From Dipteris shenzhenensis (taxonomy: Eukaryota; Polypodiophyta; Polypodiopsida; Gleicheniales), in NCBI GenBank assembly GCA_047967505.1, contig CM106540.1: a DNA stretch of 64,000 nucleotides. One strand, given 5' to 3'. Within the stretch, counting starts at the first letter, position 1. Each line of letters starts with the position of its first letter. Shown here piece by piece: positions 22,352 through 34,239 of the stretch. The position numbers and the translations under genes were made by a program. The notes under the pieces are model-generated. The model made no database searches, was not told where the DNA came from, and was given only the letters and a program-made list of their open reading frames with translations.

Positions 22352-23760
22352 ATGAGTACATACACTGGACTGAAAATAGCAGTATGGAATTGTAATGGCA
22401 CATTATGGTCCGATCCGCCGGGAGATTTCCAGGAAACATACAGTGATAGGGATATGATCTTTTACACTGAGATGCACGAGAGCCCAAAGAGAGGGCTGCC
22501 CACAGTGACAAGCTATACACGGGAGTCAGCTCATAAGAGGGAGTTGACAAGAGATAGCGGAGTGGGAGGCTCCGGGGGGGGGGGGTAGCTGTCCTCTTCA
22601 AATCACACCTCAGACCACTTATTTCTGTGCTACGATGAGGGGAGCATGCACGGCACATGTGGATATGGGTTCAGCTACCGGATGCCCGACCTATCTTTAT
22701 GGCGATATGCTACTTTGCTCCAGACACATCATCCTATGCACAAGAGGTCACCGCAGAGGGACACAGTCCATATGAGACAATCCATGATGACATCACGGAG
22801 TTCTCCAAACAAGGAGACTTCAATGCACGGATAGGAAATAGACAGGTGGGTCTGCTTGACTTCACATATGACACAGATCCCCACATAGTCCCAGAGCTAG
22901 ATGCAGCTGAGCTAGGGATACAGAGACACTCTGCAGACGCCCCACAGGTGACTGGATATGGGCGACATCTACTTGATTTGGGGGCAGTCCATGACTTGAT
23001 CATCTATAGTGGTCTTCAAAGATGGCCATTGTCTCGAGTACTCACCTGTTTCCCACACGGCAGTGGGTCAAGTACAGTGGACTACCTACTAGGACCACTA
23101 GCCTTTGTCTCACAGATTCACGATTTCATTGTACCCCCGCCCTCACTCGGAGCCGACCACCCATACCTAGCCTTCCATCTCTGCTACCATGCCAATCACA
23201 TAGGGACAGCCCCCATCGCACCTGCACGTGTCCAGATCAACTTTGACCGTGCCCTTGACCCAGTGTACGTGAGTCACTTAGCCAAAGCACTCCCAGCTTT
23301 ACTCGATGATGACATAGACCTCACACGTGCCTCATACACCCTTGTCTCAGTGATACAGGATGCTGCCACCAGATCCTTCCCCACGACTCAATCCACGCTA
23401 GTCCGAGATGGGAAGATGCCTCAAAACCCTTGGTTTGATACCGAATGCAGAGAGGCAAGAGCCCACCTCATACTGGAGCAAACCTTGGGACATTTGACGT
23501 CATATGAGGCATCGAGGATTTTTCCACGACTGGCACGCCACAAGGGCTGTTCTCACACACACAATGGATGAGATTGTCACATCTTTTCGAGGAGCAGACC
23601 CGACCACTAGATGGGGGTTCCTATCGAAGGGGAATCCACCTACCCCCATCACTAACCTAGATGTCTCGCACACGTATGCATGTTCCCTCTATGATGTCCA
23701 GATGTAGACACCACCGAACATGTCCTCTATGCCCAAGCCCACCACTTGTTACTTGTTTAC
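22352..23760 (+). pseudogene. Clade-2 LINE AP endonuclease
   Basis: LKIAVWNCNGT and the acidic TEMHESP open the endonuclease fold. GDFNARIGNRQVGLLDF, SSTVDYLLGP and GADHPYLAFH give the remaining catalytic residues (Asp-Asn, Asp, His). A linker NPWFDTECREARAHL follows. A run of 12 G at 22574-22585 shifts the frame between 22588 and the 22657-23571 segment, and another shift occurs near 23510. The domain order is normal for APE-type LINEs. Confidence 0.8.
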
Positions 23761-24500
23761 CAAAAAAAATGTGCAGGCTGCACTTTGTCGACTACACAAC
23801 CGGAAAGCACAGGATCATGAGGGTCTATGGATTGAGTACTTTGCGCATGGGTAGGAGGTCTTAGTTCCGGTCCTAGCACACATGTTCAACCATGATGTAA
23901 GTCATGGTTTCCCACCCACTTGGAGCACCACCACTATTGTACCGATACACAAAGCCGGTGACTCTATGGAGACTGGGAACTACCGCACCCTCATGATTGG
24001 TCATACTCTCGCCAAGATCTATGGATCGGTTCTAGAGAGGGAGCTCAGTAGTCACACAGAGGCTCAGGGGCCGTGGGCTAGGATGGGCACGATTCTGAAG
24101 GCAGCCTTGTACCTTAGATCACGTATTCACTTTGAGAGCTATCATTGAGGAGGTAGGATCCAGAAACTATAAAGTCTACACAAGTTTTGTAGACTTTCGG
24201 AAGGCCTTTGACACTGTCCCACGATCTCACATGATCAGGAGAGTACAAGAGATGTAGATCCCAAAGGCACTGATTTGGGGTGTGGTGATCTTATATGAGT
24301 CAGACAGAGGCAAGTACGCCCTCCGGGCGGCCTATCGAGCTAGGTCGAGAGCACGACTGGAGTGGAGCAAGGCTGTTCACTTTCACCAACCGTCTTCGGA
24401 CTATACATCAATCAGATCTTATCTTTCATAGACTCACACAAGGACGGGGTGCTTTGGCCCGACTAGAGAGACAATGCTTCTAGGCACACTTTTAGGATTC
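23761..24500 (+). pseudogene. Clade-2 LINE reverse transcriptase, N-terminal half
   Basis: NVQAALCRLHNRKAQDHEGL, HGFPPTWSTTTIVPIHKAGD and NYRTLMIGHTLAKIYGSVLE are the RT finger motifs. They are followed by VDFRKAFDTVPRSHMIRRVQ at about 24186-24245. Stops (TAG near 23850 and 24256) and a frame shift near 24130 break it. The catalytic YADD region is lost by deletion before 24500. Confidence 0.75.
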
Positions 24501-24936
24501 ACCAACAAAGAGCTGGCTCTTCGACAAACTAGTACGACTGACGGGACCATGTATTCAGCACCCTTTTGGGGGTGTGATCTACCGAAGACCGAGTGGAGTA
24601 AATTTGAGCGGGACTATGGGGTCCAGGATGATTCAGAGTAAGCCTTGAGTTCCACATGAGATGATCTATCGAAGACCGAGTGGAGGAAATTTGAGCGGCT
24701 ACAGGTGACCATGGGGTCCAGCATGATTCAGAGTAAGCCCTCAGTTCCACATGAGATAGTACAGGTAGAGTTTGCCATGAGTTTCCTACAGATTGATGCC
24801 ATCTTTCAAATAGTGACTTTCATCCACAGAGTTTGGGACGTACCTCAATGGAGATTATCGAGACTGGCCTTGGAGTCATCCAGACGACTAGTAGACAGTG
24901 CAGCAGACACATGGTATGCACGGATATCCACATGGT
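24501..24936 (+). pseudogene. Clade-2 LINE C-terminal fragment with local duplication
   Basis: The segment PHEIVQVEFAMSFLQIDAIF and WYARISTWL match the C-terminal region at 32813-33184 (QLDAAFQVITYLYRV, WYARTERWF). A block of about 80 bp (GATCTACCGAAGACCGAGTG to TTCCACATGAGAT) is tandemly repeated at about 24579-24755. The sequence stops at the copia-2 LTR. Confidence 0.6.
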
Positions 24937-25212
24937 TGTAGGCTATCTCATGGCTATCCATAGATGCCACTTATACCTTGGTATGAGCCTTGTAGGCCTA
25001 GTTATAGTCAGTTAGGACTATTGGTACACAGAGTTTTTGTACCATCTAGGTCAGTTAGGACACTTAGTCCAGTTAGGGCAGTTAGCCCTAGGGTTTTGTT
25101 ATGTTGGCTCTCCCTTGAGCCTCCACATTTCAGTTTTGCAGCAATCTATAACAACATCTCGTTTTTCTCCTTTGTGCTTCCATTTTTGAGCTTCCATTGC
25201 TTCCAACACCCA
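24937..25212 (+). repeat. Copia-2 5' LTR
   Basis: It starts TGTAGGCTATCTCATGG. The end is placed at CCCA, 4 bases before TGGTATCAGAGC at 25217-25228 (primer-binding site), though an end at 25208 is also possible. The first 170 bp or so repeat at 28204-28377. Confidence 0.75.
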
Positions 25213-25264
25213 ATAGTGGTATCAGAGCAAGTCGGGAATCCATTCCCTCAGCCATAAGGAAGAT

Positions 25265-26625
25265 ATGATTGTGGATCTTCCCAAAATGCATATGCCTTCC
25301 AAAGATGTTTGTGAACCATGCTTACTTGGTAAGATGCACCGTGCTACGTTTCCCAAGGATGGAAGAGTTGGTGCTTTACGTAAGCTTTATCCGGTTCATA
25401 GCGATGTTTGTGGACCCATGAGGGTTGCAGCTCTTGGGAGGTTCTACTATTTTGTTACTTTTATTGATGATTTCACCAAGTACACTTGGATTTTCGCATT
25501 GAAATCCAAGTCTGATGTTTCTTCATGCTTCAAGCACTTTATTGCCTTGGCTGAGAATAAGAGTGGGCTGCACATTGCTCACATTAATACAGACAGGGGG
25601 GATGAATACATGTCGAAGGAATTTGCTGTTTTTTTGGCTTCTCATGGCATTAATCATCCATGCACGGTGCCTTATACTCCTCAGCAGAATCCCGTGGCTA
25701 AGCGGAAGAATAGATCAGTGATGGAAATGGCCAGATGCATGTTGAAAGGCAAACATTTGCCTAATAAGTTGTGGTTGGATGTGGTCATGTGTGCAAATTG
25801 CATCTTGAATAAATGTCCTACAAAGGCATTGCAGACTATCACACCTTATGAGGTTTGGACGGGTCGTAAGCCTCGCATTTCCCACATGAGGACTTTTGGA
25901 TGCTTAGCTTATGCTCATGTGCCTTCACAGAGACGCACTAAGTTGGATGATAAAGCTGTTAAATGCATTTTTATTGGATATAGTTCAAAGAGCAGGGGCT
26001 ATAAGCTATATCAGCCCTGCACGGGCAAGTGTTTTGTCAGTTGGGATGTTGTGTTTGATGAATCTTCCACTATGCCTTTGTTGGACTGTCAAAAACAGCC
26101 CGTTGTTGATGCCCCAGACATATTTGACAACTTGATGCCTTTGTTTCCATCCGATGCTCGGGATGGTGTTCCATCTGAGGTTGTCCCTCCTCCATCTGTT
26201 GGTCATTTGCAGCCACATGTGCATGCAGAAATTCAGCCTGATATGCCTATCATTGATCAGGATCATTTACACCAGGCTCTTGACCACGAAAGAGCAGAAA
26301 CTCAAGAGCCTAAAAAGGTACCCCGTTGGCTTCTTGACACATTAAAAGACAGCAAACGAGACACTCCTCTGCCAGCCAGTACGAGAGCAACTGTCCTCAA
26401 AGAGCATGCTAGTTTTGTTGCTTATGCTTTGGTTGCTACAGCATGCAATGAAGAGCCATTATGTCATCAAGATACCTTTCAGAATGATTGTTGGATGAAG
26501 GCCATGCAAGCTGAATTGGATTCTATCCATCACAATGACACTTGGGAGTTGTATCATTTGCCTTATGGTAAGAATGCCATTGGAACCAAGTCGGTTTACA
26601 AGATCAACGGAAAGCTGATGGTTCA
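25265..26625 (+). pseudogene. Copia-2 integrase
   Basis: The zinc CEPC motif is followed by HSDVCGP, INTDRGDEY and QQNPVAKRKNRSVMEMA. In copia integrases the third acidic residue sits in a G-x-A-E-R-x-N-R context. Here it is Lys (VAKRKN), so the catalytic Glu is lost. The HH half of the zinc site is deleted. Around residue 460 a one-base deletion (GGAAAGCTG where GGAAAAGCTG is expected) shifts the frame out of RT; the remainder of that frame, to 26884, is shadow. Confidence 0.85.
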
Positions 26626-27186
26626 GTGGACCGTTACAAAGCCCGTCTTGTTGCTAAGGGCTATGCTCAGCAGCATGGCATTGACTTTGAGGAGACTTTT
26701 GCTCCCACTTCCAGAATCACTACCATTCGCACTATTATTGCCTTTGCTGCCCACTTTCATTGGCAGATACATCAGCTTGATATTAAGACAACTTTCCTTC
26801 ATGGGCATTTGCAGGAAGAGGTCTTTGTTTCCCAACCTCCTGCCTTTGAGGTTGAAGGTTCTGAAAGAAAGATATGCCGCTTGAAAAAGGCCCTCTATGG
26901 ATTGAAGCAGGCACCTCAGGCTTGGTATTCGAGAATTCATTCTCATTTGCTCACACTTGGCTTTCAGAATAGCCCTACAAAGGCTACCCTTTACATCCGC
27001 AAGCGTGGGACAGATTTGCTAATTTTAGTCCTTTATGTGGATGGCATGCTTGTAACTGGGACACATGCTCAGCAAATTGCAGATTTTAAAATTGATTTGC
27101 AGCAGACATTTGTTATGTCTGATCTTGGTCTTCTGCACTACTATCTAGGCATTTCTAATTTGCTAGCAATGAGGGGGGCATTTTGA
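26626..27186 (+). pseudogene. Copia-2 reverse transcriptase, catalytic Asp replaced
   Basis: DRYKARLVAKGYAQQHGIDF, HQLDIKTTFLHGHL and KALYGLKQAPQAWY are classic copia RT motifs. The catalytic box reads LYVDGM instead of LYVDDM, so one metal-binding Asp is Gly. A frame break at about 27186 joins the next segment (SQSKYIGQLLQRF). The element cannot make its own active RT. Confidence 0.88.
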
Positions 27187-28138
27187 TGTCACAGTCCAAG
27201 TACATTGGACAGCTTTTGCAGCGTTTTCAGTTTGAGGATTGCAAGCCAATATCCACACCATTAGAGACTGGTTTTCACTTCTCTTCTGAGGATGGCAGCG
27301 GTACATGTGATGTTACTCTCTATCAGCAGGTAGTTGGTTGTTTGATTTACCTATGCCATATGAGACCTGATCTACAATATGATGTCTCGCAGTTGAGCGG
27401 GAATATGCACAGTCCATCTATGCACCATTGGCATGCCATGAAGCGTGTTTTCAGATATCTTAAAGGCACTCAGCATTTAGACCTTCTTTATGGGGCTGAT
27501 ACTTCACTATGCACCATTGGCATGCCATGAAGCGTGTTTTCAGATATCTTAAAGGCACTCAGCATTTAGACCTTCTTTATGGGGCTGATACTTCACTTAT
27601 CATGCATGGATTCATTGAGAGCGACTGGGCTGGTTGTTCTGACACTCGTGTGTCACATAGTGGCAATTGTTTTATGCTTGATACTTCATGTGTTTCTTGG
27701 TTCAGCAAGAAGCAGAGTACAATTGCTACTTCTAGTTGTGAAGCTGAGTACAGAGCGGATTTTTCAGCTACAGTGGAGTGTGTTTGGCTTCAGAAGCTAC
27801 TTGCAGATCTTTGTGCATGTCAGACTACTACTACCATCATCTTCACTGATAGTCAGAGTGCTTTGGCTGCCGCACGGAATCCACTTTTCCATGCTCGCAC
27901 AAAGCACATTGAGGTTTACTATCACTATGTTAGAGAGCGATTATCAGCAGGTGATATTGAGTTGTCTTATGTTCCCACTGAAGACAACTTGGCAGATCTT
28001 TTTGCGAAGGCTCTACCTCGACCTAAGTTTGAGGTTTTTCGGCAAGCTTTAAACTTAGTACCTTTTGTAATTCGATCTGTTGTACTCTGTACAGTCATAG
28101 GTTGCTATATCCTACGGGACGAACATGTGCAACCATGA
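27183..28138 (+). pseudogene. Copia-2 RT end and RNase H, with 89-bp tandem duplication
   Basis: RNase H motifs ESDWAGCSDTR, CEAEYRADFSATVECVWL and FTDSQSALAAARNP are present. 27418-27506 is repeated exactly as 27507-27595. Because 89 is not a multiple of three, the duplication shifts the frame from 27183-27530 into 27509-28138. The C-terminal HIEVYYHYVRERL and EDNLADLFAKAL are intact. Confidence 0.85.
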
Positions 28139-28203
28139 CACTAGATATTTAGGTATCCTGAGCCATGTCCATGATACTTCAGCCCATACCATGGAGGGGG
28201 GTT

Positions 28204-28377
28204 TGTAGGCTATCTCATGGGCTATCCATAAATGCCACTTATACCTTAATATGAGCCTTGTAGGCCTAGTCATAGTCAGTTAGAACTAGTGGTACAATTA
28301 GTTTTTGTACCATCTAGGTCAGTTAGGACACTTAGTCCAGTTAGGACAGTTAGCCCTAGGGTTTTGTTATGTTGGCC
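28204..28377 (+). repeat. Copia-2 3' LTR, truncated
   Basis: TGTAGGCTATCTCATGG to TTATGTTGGC matches the start of the 5' LTR with about a dozen differences. It is cut before the TCTCCCTTGAGCC part. It is preceded by a purine tract (ATGGAGGGGGG). Confidence 0.85.
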
Positions 28378-28389
28378 GAGGGAGACCTT

Positions 28390-28975
28390 ACTACGACAGA
28401 TTAGACAGCAGCAAGAGGCGATCAGACCACAAGACAAAGAGGTTGATAGAGCACAGCAACACATCACACACTTCTATGCATTTGAGTCAGTGCAAAGGAA
28501 AGACAAAGTGTGTTTTGTCCCATAGGCCTGTCTTATCATAGTGATATGGGATGCTGCCACCAGATCCTTTCCTACGACCCAATCTTCATGGGTACGAGAT
28601 GGGAAGATGCCTCAAAACCCTTGGTTTGATGATGAGTGCAGAGAGATGCGAGCCCACCTCACACGGGAGCGAGCCTTGGGTCAGTTGAGGTCACATGGGA
28701 CACATGGGATCTTTGAGCCGTTGACACACCGCAAGAGACGAGCATTCCTCACACATAGGATGGATGAGATCATCAAATCATTTCGTGGAGGAGACCCAAC
28801 CACTGGGTGGGTATTCCTCTCCGAGGATAAGCCACCCATCCCCATCACTGATCCGGGTGTGTGGCACACTTATGCATGCTCCTTATATGATGTCCCAAGG
28901 CAGACACCGCCAGACATGTTCTCTATGCCCAAGCCCACTACCTGTCAAAGTGTTGAGGAATTTTCCTCAACTTAA
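28390..28975 (+). pseudogene. Clade-2 LINE endonuclease-RT linker fragment
   Basis: WDAATRSFPTTQSSWVRDGK, NPWFDDECREMRAHLTRERA and FRGGDPTTGWVFLSEDKPP repeat the linker found at 23350-23700, at a higher degree of frame preservation. Neither catalytic domain is included. It starts shortly after the broken copia-2 LTR and ends at about 28975. Confidence 0.7.
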
Positions 28976-31060
28976 CAAGAGGGTCTCGATCCTGCATTTC
29001 ATAGATATTAAGTAAGACCCAAGATACTTGAAACTTAAAATGGTATCAAAGAGTTCACATTTTAAAATCTAAATCATGACATTTGACAAGAATTGAGATT
29101 GTTAAGCCTTAAAAATGAAAATATTGATCTTAGAAACTCACATATGACCTTAAGCTAGAGCCTAGAATGAAAAGTCTACCTTGATGAGACTAGAAGTGGA
29201 TTCTAGAATTGAAAGAGTATTCATGTGACCTTAAGATGAAAACTAGAAGAAGAACCTTACAAACGTGGAGGTAGAATTTTGGAATCCACTTACACATTTT
29301 TCAAATAGAAATAAGAATCTCTCAAGCTCCTTTGGGTTATTTGAATCAGGACAGTATTTCCTAACTTCATCCCAATCACTACAATTCAACTTTTCTATTA
29401 TAATTCTTTGCATGTACAAATAATTTTTTTTCCTGCAAAGACAAAACTACATTTATTAAGAAGCTAAAAGCAATTTCTTAAGTGAAAACGATTGTTATAA
29501 CATTTGAGTGAATCAGCAAAGTAAGAAAATATGCCTTTCAAATTCTGCTCCCATCTCCTCTAAGGAGATGTTTCCAACCTTCACACGTGCTAGAACTCTT
29601 ACTATTAGAGATGTATCAAGGATCTATCATGAATTCCTTGCAAATATCTCCAAGGAGTTATCTTCATCTCTTCAAGAAGAGGCTTTATGGCTTCATTTGC
29701 CTTGCTTTCCCACGAGAGTCAGATGGAGCCTTCAACATCTTTTGACCTTTCAACTTTCCTTACTCCCATAAATCAAGAATCTCTTCTTGCAGGTTTACAT
29801 AGTATTAATAGTTTTGCTATCATGAACAGAATCTATTACAATAATGCGAATGGGTAGTAGGAGTATCCAGGGCTTGTAGTCAAATCAATGGTGTCCTCGA
29901 TGATTTCACATAGTTGATGCATGGAATTATTTACATGGTCAACATAAGAGACATGTTGACCTCAACTTGCAAGAGATTGGCTCGTATGACTTGTTGACAT
30001 GTACATATCAACATAGATCTTAATAAATTAAGGACACTAGTGCTTCAATTTATTGCTCAAGTACTTTGTGTAAGATAGCAAGCTAATCGACAAACTTTAT
30101 GCTCAAACCATAAGACGGATAATTATGTTTTGCCGTTTGTTCAAGTTAAGGCATGCCTTAGAAGCACTTCATCATTACTTTGTCATAGACCTAGAAGTCA
30201 TTAAGCATTATTGATCTTTGTCCTATTTCTAGTAATTCATATTGAAATTCTATCTCTCTCTCTCTCTCTAATATTGTTTCATGCTCTAAGTATACCACAA
30301 GGCAATGGTCACAAGCAACTGTTCTCTCTTGTAGAAATAGCCCTTTCTTCTCATTTGCTTTTTGGGGATAGGAGAATTATGACCATCTTACGCTCTATAA
30401 TTGTATCTTTAGGGATCTCAAATTGCTCCTTAATGTACCAACATTTTAGTTCGATAGACGTCCCCATCCTTGGGGCGCCAACTCAATATGTAATATTACC
30501 CTCATCCAAAATCTAGGGTATGGGGGACAAGGTTCATATATAATATGCATATATTAAATTTTCAAATATGCACGGAAAAAATATGAAAATTTCATGTCAC
30601 CCCTCCCACAAAATATAAGGTATATACCTTGAAAAATATACAAGATTTTAAGATTTGTACATATTTTTCATAACATGTGAGGCCCAAGGGGGAGGGTGTT
30701 TTTTGGATGAGGGGTGTAAAACAAAAAATACACTAAAATATGAAAGCCCATCTCCTTTCAAATTAATGAAACTTTTTCATGTGTCACCCAAATTTCAAGG
30801 TGTAAAGACATATTTGAAGCTCTTTTAGTGTAGAACACAACCATGTTAATTTAAATAATTTCTACTCATGGCATATTGTTAAATTCATCTCATACTCAAG
30901 ATTTTGATAGTTTTTCTTAATAAAGGGAGTTGGTGCCCCAGGTCCCCATCACAAAATGCCAACTGAAAATTATTATCATAATGCTTGATGTTAGGCTTTT
31001 GGTCAGCATCACGTGCATTATTCTTGTGTACTTGTAGACCACATCTCTCACAAAGCGTGA
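28976..31060. other. A/T-rich unassigned intronic DNA
   Basis: I see no gene or retroelement signature. A (CT)n run lies at about 30252-30270. 30540-30900 is very A/T-rich with many TATAT and AAAAT words. Confidence 0.5.
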
Positions 31061-31590
31061 CTCGAAATTTATGATAAAAAATCTAGCCTTCACTTTGTTG
31101 CTTGACCCATTCATTATGAAATAGAATGAAAGTCATATGTAAGCGATAATCTGAGTCAACATTGTGATCCATGGATAATATAGTACACTCCTCATCAGTC
31201 AAACCTACAAATTGCTATCTTATAACTGTCAATGTGGTCATATTCTAGACAAAGTTCTTTTTTTGAAAGCAATCCATGGGTTCCACCTAGAACATAATAC
31301 TTGTAAGAATCTGCTTGAGACTTTATCCATGAGTTCTTTGTAGGACATTGATCCCTGTCCACCAAAACAAGTAGTGGTAGCACCATGGTTGTAGATTTTG
31401 ATTTCATTTTTCTCTTGAGGTTGGAAACATGCACTTCATTGATACGTCGTAGTTGAAGTGTCCTTTTTTTGGTATTGGGATCAATGGGAGGTAATTCAAT
31501 ACAAATGATAGGTATCTCACAAGGTAAAGGATCGATCATCTTTGTCTTCTTACACATCTCTCGGGTAGCATTATCTAATTCTTACCTTGT
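31061..31590 (-). pseudogene. ParB/sulfiredoxin-like domain protein remnant
   Basis: On minus, 31195-31557 encodes a basic segment with LRRINEVHVSNLKRKM, a PLLVLVD strand, and YYVLGGTHGLLSKKEL. A frame slip at about 31205 leads into GLTDEECTILSMDHNVDSDY and HMTFILFHNEW, ending at a TAG near 31095. The pattern (strand, hydrophobic PL-V, Y-x-V-x-GG-T/N-H, then a DEE...DHN segment) resembles ParB-like nuclease/sulfiredoxin folds seen in multi-copy genes of some plants. The assignment is by motif only; it may be a captured or transposon-borne gene. Confidence 0.45.
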
Positions 31591-32800
31591 GGAGCTGACA
31601 AGGGTGCACCCGGACCTGAGGACACAATCTCAGCATCACTTAAGAGTTGTTTCTCCCTTTTTTTGCCTTTAAACAGCGAGTCATGAAAAACGACAACAAG
31701 TCATGAGTTGTCGTTTGCAACATGCTATTATGATTTTTCACTAGCATTAAATATTGATCAATTTTACAATCTTTTGGAGACATTAATGAGAGTTATTTTC
31801 ATAACTTTTACAAAATAAGCATAGTTTCAAACTTCTTTTGAAAAATGTATATATTGCTAACTGAAAGATGAAAAAGTTTATACTTTTCACATCAAATGAC
31901 AAATTGAAAAAACCAAGATCAATGATACGATCTAATATTCTTTGAAACTACTAATAATTCATGCATGTCTACGTAAAGTATAATACATTACTTACTTAGA
32001 ATTACAAAATGTGCTTTTTCTTCTACAAAAACTTCATTCCAATCATTGAAGTTCATCCTTATCATTGAATTAGAGAATATATGTGGTGTTAAGATAAGTA
32101 GGTATATGTTGTCCATAGATAAAGAAGAGGCTTGTTGAAGAAAATATTTTGATAGATGTAGAAAGAAAATCAAATATCTGAACGGTTGAATTTTAGACGA
32201 TTGTGAGTAGCACAATTTAGTGGTTTACTTTATTTTGATCTAAATATGAATCATGAAGATGAAAATTGTTGTCCTTTTTAAAAATGATGTAAATCTAGAT
32301 TCTCGAATCCACTTTGTTGTGATAAAGTTGAACGGATAAAAATTCCCGTCAATGAAACAAAATTTTCATCCGAAAAAATGAAAATTTTTAACATGAGTGA
32401 ATGCAAATGAATTTTTCCAAGCAATTAAGGAAAGATAGCATTCTGCATATATTGGTTATATGAGATACAAGCAGTAATTAAATTGATTAAACTTAGTGCT
32501 TCATGTGCAAGAAATTTAATCAGGTAAGGAAATGTGGCCTCAGTCTTATAAATAGTTCCCATAATCCATGGCATCTTCAGCAGGCAAACAATTAAGGCTT
32601 TCTATATCCCAATTGACTAGCTACTCTGGTCAAGAAATGGACCATTTAACTCCCCTATGGGGTTTGAGCTTTGTAGGGCTGAACCCATCCTCTTAGTTTC
32701 CTACTTCAAGCCGTGCCTAAACCAAGGCCATCCACTCATAATTGGAACAGATCCTCCACACGCCTCATTTTAATGTATTCTGATATACTCACCATCAGCA
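31591..32800. other. A/T-rich unassigned sequence upstream of the ParB-like remnant
   Basis: This could hold the 5' part of the minus-strand ParB-like gene, but I see no convincing exon. The reading frames are short and biased to Phe/Leu/Ile as expected from base composition. Confidence 0.4.
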
Positions 32801-34194
32801 ATTTAGAGATCTTTGGATCCCCTCTGGGCCTTCGATGGGTGTAGAACTTTGCAGGTTTGGCTGACAGACGGGTCACCCCCATTACAGCTAGATGCTGCAT
32901 TTCAGGTCATTACGTATCTGTACCGAGTCAAAGAGTATGGGGATTACACATCCGGGCGTAGCAAGATACCATGGCTAGCACTGTCCTCTTCTATGGCACT
33001 TGCAGCAGGGGGAGACCAGAGGTGTTGGTATGCACGCACAGAGAGATGGTTTGCAAGACTAGGGCTCCACATGGACAGACTACCTCCTTTCCAGTACAGC
33101 ATGGATGCTCCTTTCTCTCCCTTCCTATCACACGAGGTCAACTGGGTTATCCGTGAGGATCTACTACAGCTACACACATTCTAGACTTGGTTAGACCCGA
33201 GTGATCTTCCAGTGAAGCTAGGCTTCTATAGAGACCACTTCTTACATATCACAGTGGAGGGTTTCATTGATCCACCAGGATACACGTAGATTCACCTACC
33301 CCACTTGCTGAGGATCTCTTTTGGGCAGTTCCGGGTCTCTTCTCACAGACTTCGTATCGAGAGCAGCAAAGCAGAGTGATTACCCAAGGAGAGGCGCATA
33401 TGCACACTGTGTGACATGCAAGATGTTAAGCCAAAGGAGCATTTCATATTCATATGTCCTGTTTACTATGAGATCCGAGGGCATTTCTACTGCCCCTTCA
33501 GAGATAGTTATGGGGTTTTTGCCTGTTTCCTCTCCTACCCAAACCAGCGATGTCTGGCTGGTTTCATTCATGAGGTGCTTAGACACCGCGATAGGATACT
33601 CCGAGCAGGGAGACAGGAGCAGACTTCTTCCTCAACTGATACCACTCAGAGCTCTATCACCGAGTTCTTTCAGCCAGATCACATAGACCCCCACGAGGCG
33701 AGACCTCGACATGACCGTGACCTGGAGCCTGTGACCCGATAGCTCAGACAGAGGGTTGACTCACAAATCATACTTGGGGACATCCCCTCCTTATTTAGGG
33801 TCGGAGCCCAACTGACGGGGGTCATAGTGGCTGTGGTTAGACACAGAGCTACGACCAGGAGATGTACCAGGACGGCACCCTTAGAGGGGCGACATCACTC
33901 TATTGCTAGCCTCATTCCTCCACCTCCACAGCCTCATCCATCCTGATGTCCTGTTGATGATGATGATGATGATGATGATGACGGTTATGATGATATCAAC
34001 GATGATGCTGAGATTGATTCATATATACAGTCGAGATATGACTATGTTGTACTTAGGATTTAGTACTGCCATTTTGCATTTTTTGCATTCTGCATTGGTG
34101 TGGATGCTCGTTTAGTAGCTCCACTACCACAGCTCATTGTATCACATTTATCACAGTCTCATAGACCCATTGGTCTTCCGAAGACTCTAATAAA

Positions 34195-34232
<38 letters not shown>

Positions 34233-34235
34233 CTC
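32801..34235 (+). mobile_element. Clade-2 LINE 3' end with (CTTT)n tail
   Basis: A 5'-truncated plus-strand copy keeps only the C-terminal coding region and the 3' UTR. The 3' UTR carries a (GAT)n run at about 33956-33982 and ends AATAAA (34189-34194) directly followed by (CTTT)n to about 34231. The same AATAAA-(CTTT)n end occurs on minus at 41452-41482 and 35513-35532. Confidence 0.8.
32813..33742 (+). pseudogene. Clade-2 LINE ORF2 C-terminus with CCHC-type finger
   Basis: 32813-33184 encodes LQLDAAFQVITYLYRVKEYG and WYARTERWFARLGLHMDRLP. A TAG at 33182-33184 is followed in other frames by the HITVEGFIDPP segment. 33400-33742 contains a finger-like CTLCDMQDVKPKEHFIFICP and FLSYPNQRCLAGFIHEVLRH. 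The C-x2-C...H...C finger near the C-terminus is a usual LINE feature. The last residues before the TAG are EPVTR. Confidence 0.7.
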
Positions 34236-34239
34236 TCGC

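Larger units (their letters stand above)
22090..24936 (+). mobile_element. Clade-2 LINE: ORF1-like end, endonuclease, partial RT
   Basis: This is a plus-strand non-LTR element of a clade distinct from the L1 copies. It runs from an ORF1-like C-terminal segment through the AP endonuclease into RT and part of the C-terminal region. It is interrupted by copia-2 at 24937. No 3' tail is present in this copy. The true 5' end was not identified. Confidence 0.75.
24937..28377 (+). mobile_element. Ty1-copia element copia-2, gag/protease-deleted derivative
   Basis: The LTR starts TGTAGGCTATC at 24937 and again at 28204. A Met-tRNA primer site follows the 5' LTR, and a G-rich polypurine tract precedes the 3' LTR. 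Integrase similarity begins only about 40 bp after the primer site, so gag and protease are deleted. The 3' LTR is cut at 28377. It lies inside a clade-2 LINE. Confidence 0.88.
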
